Source: Actinomycetes bacterium
Lineage (GTDB): Bacteria > Actinomycetota > Actinomycetes > Actinomycetales > Microbacteriaceae
Length of the DNA stretch: 5,936 nt
Assembly: GCA_023436775.1 (NCBI GenBank)
Contig: JAEZHW010000044.1
Span: 1 to 5,936, forward strand
Direction of reading: 5' to 3'
The notes under the pieces were generated by a model. The model saw only the letters and a program-made list of their open reading frames with translations, ran no database searches and was not told where the DNA came from. The translations under genes and the position numbers were made by a program. Shown piece after piece: positions 5,865-5,936 of the stretch (positions are counted from its first letter, which is position 1; each line of letters opens with the position of its first letter).

Positions 5865-5936
5865 CAGGGCCAGGAGTGGACCGCGCCGGGGCGGCGCACG
5901 GATCTCGGTGACCCCGCGCGGCGCGCCCGCCGTCCC

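Noticed and set aside
5883..5897. GCGCC/GGCGC hairpin after the small membrane gene as a terminator.
   Set aside because: Only five pairs of pure G/C in a very GC-rich stretch and no T-run; chance is a sufficient explanation.
5609..5911. A 100-codon + strand frame overlapping the small membrane gene.
   Set aside because: It is a different frame of the same DNA, Arg/Gly-rich without domain features, whereas the other frame gives three clean hydrophobic helices.
1..5936. CRISPR arrays, tRNA or rRNA genes, transposases and attachment sites.
   Set aside because: No regularly spaced repeats, tRNA-like folds, transposase motifs or long direct repeats were seen.

Overview
The window is high-GC DNA with strong G/C preference at third codon positions, GTG starts and 4-bp start/stop overlaps. 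Together with the protein family variants this suggests an actinobacterium; the genus cannot be read from this much sequence. All supported genes lie on the + strand.

Positions 1-4519 hold the cytoplasmic and inner-membrane core of a Tad (tight adherence, Flp-type IV pilus) assembly operon. The order is the 3' end of a CpaB/RcpC-like gene, a TadZ/CpaE-like localisation ATPase, the TadA/CpaF motor ATPase, and the platform proteins TadB and TadC. Junctions are tight: GTGA overlaps join the first three genes, and gaps of 11 and 9 bp separate the rest. This points to one transcript with translational coupling. TadZ would place the machine, TadA would supply ATP-driven force, TadB and TadC would form the membrane platform, and CpaB would act outside the membrane. 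No Flp pilin, prepilin peptidase (TadV) or TadE/F/G pseudopilin is in the window; if present they lie upstream or elsewhere.

Positions 4520-4736 are a 217-bp intergenic stretch with several short inverted repeats. A weak hairpin lies just after tadC and two more lie in the likely leader of the next gene. I see no convincing sigma-70 promoter.

Positions 4737-5864 hold a two-gene cassette with looser codon usage than the tad genes. The first encodes a Sec-exported protein with a conserved-looking N-terminal region, a Tyr-Pro-Val-Val-Ala-Asp-Pro hinge, and a hydrophobic, four-cysteine C-terminal domain. The second, 9 bp downstream, encodes an 88-residue protein with three probable membrane helices. 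This arrangement resembles an exported toxin or bacteriocin-like protein with a membrane immunity partner. That is a hypothesis only; neither gene is recognised as a characterised family. The last 72 bases contain nothing I can assign.
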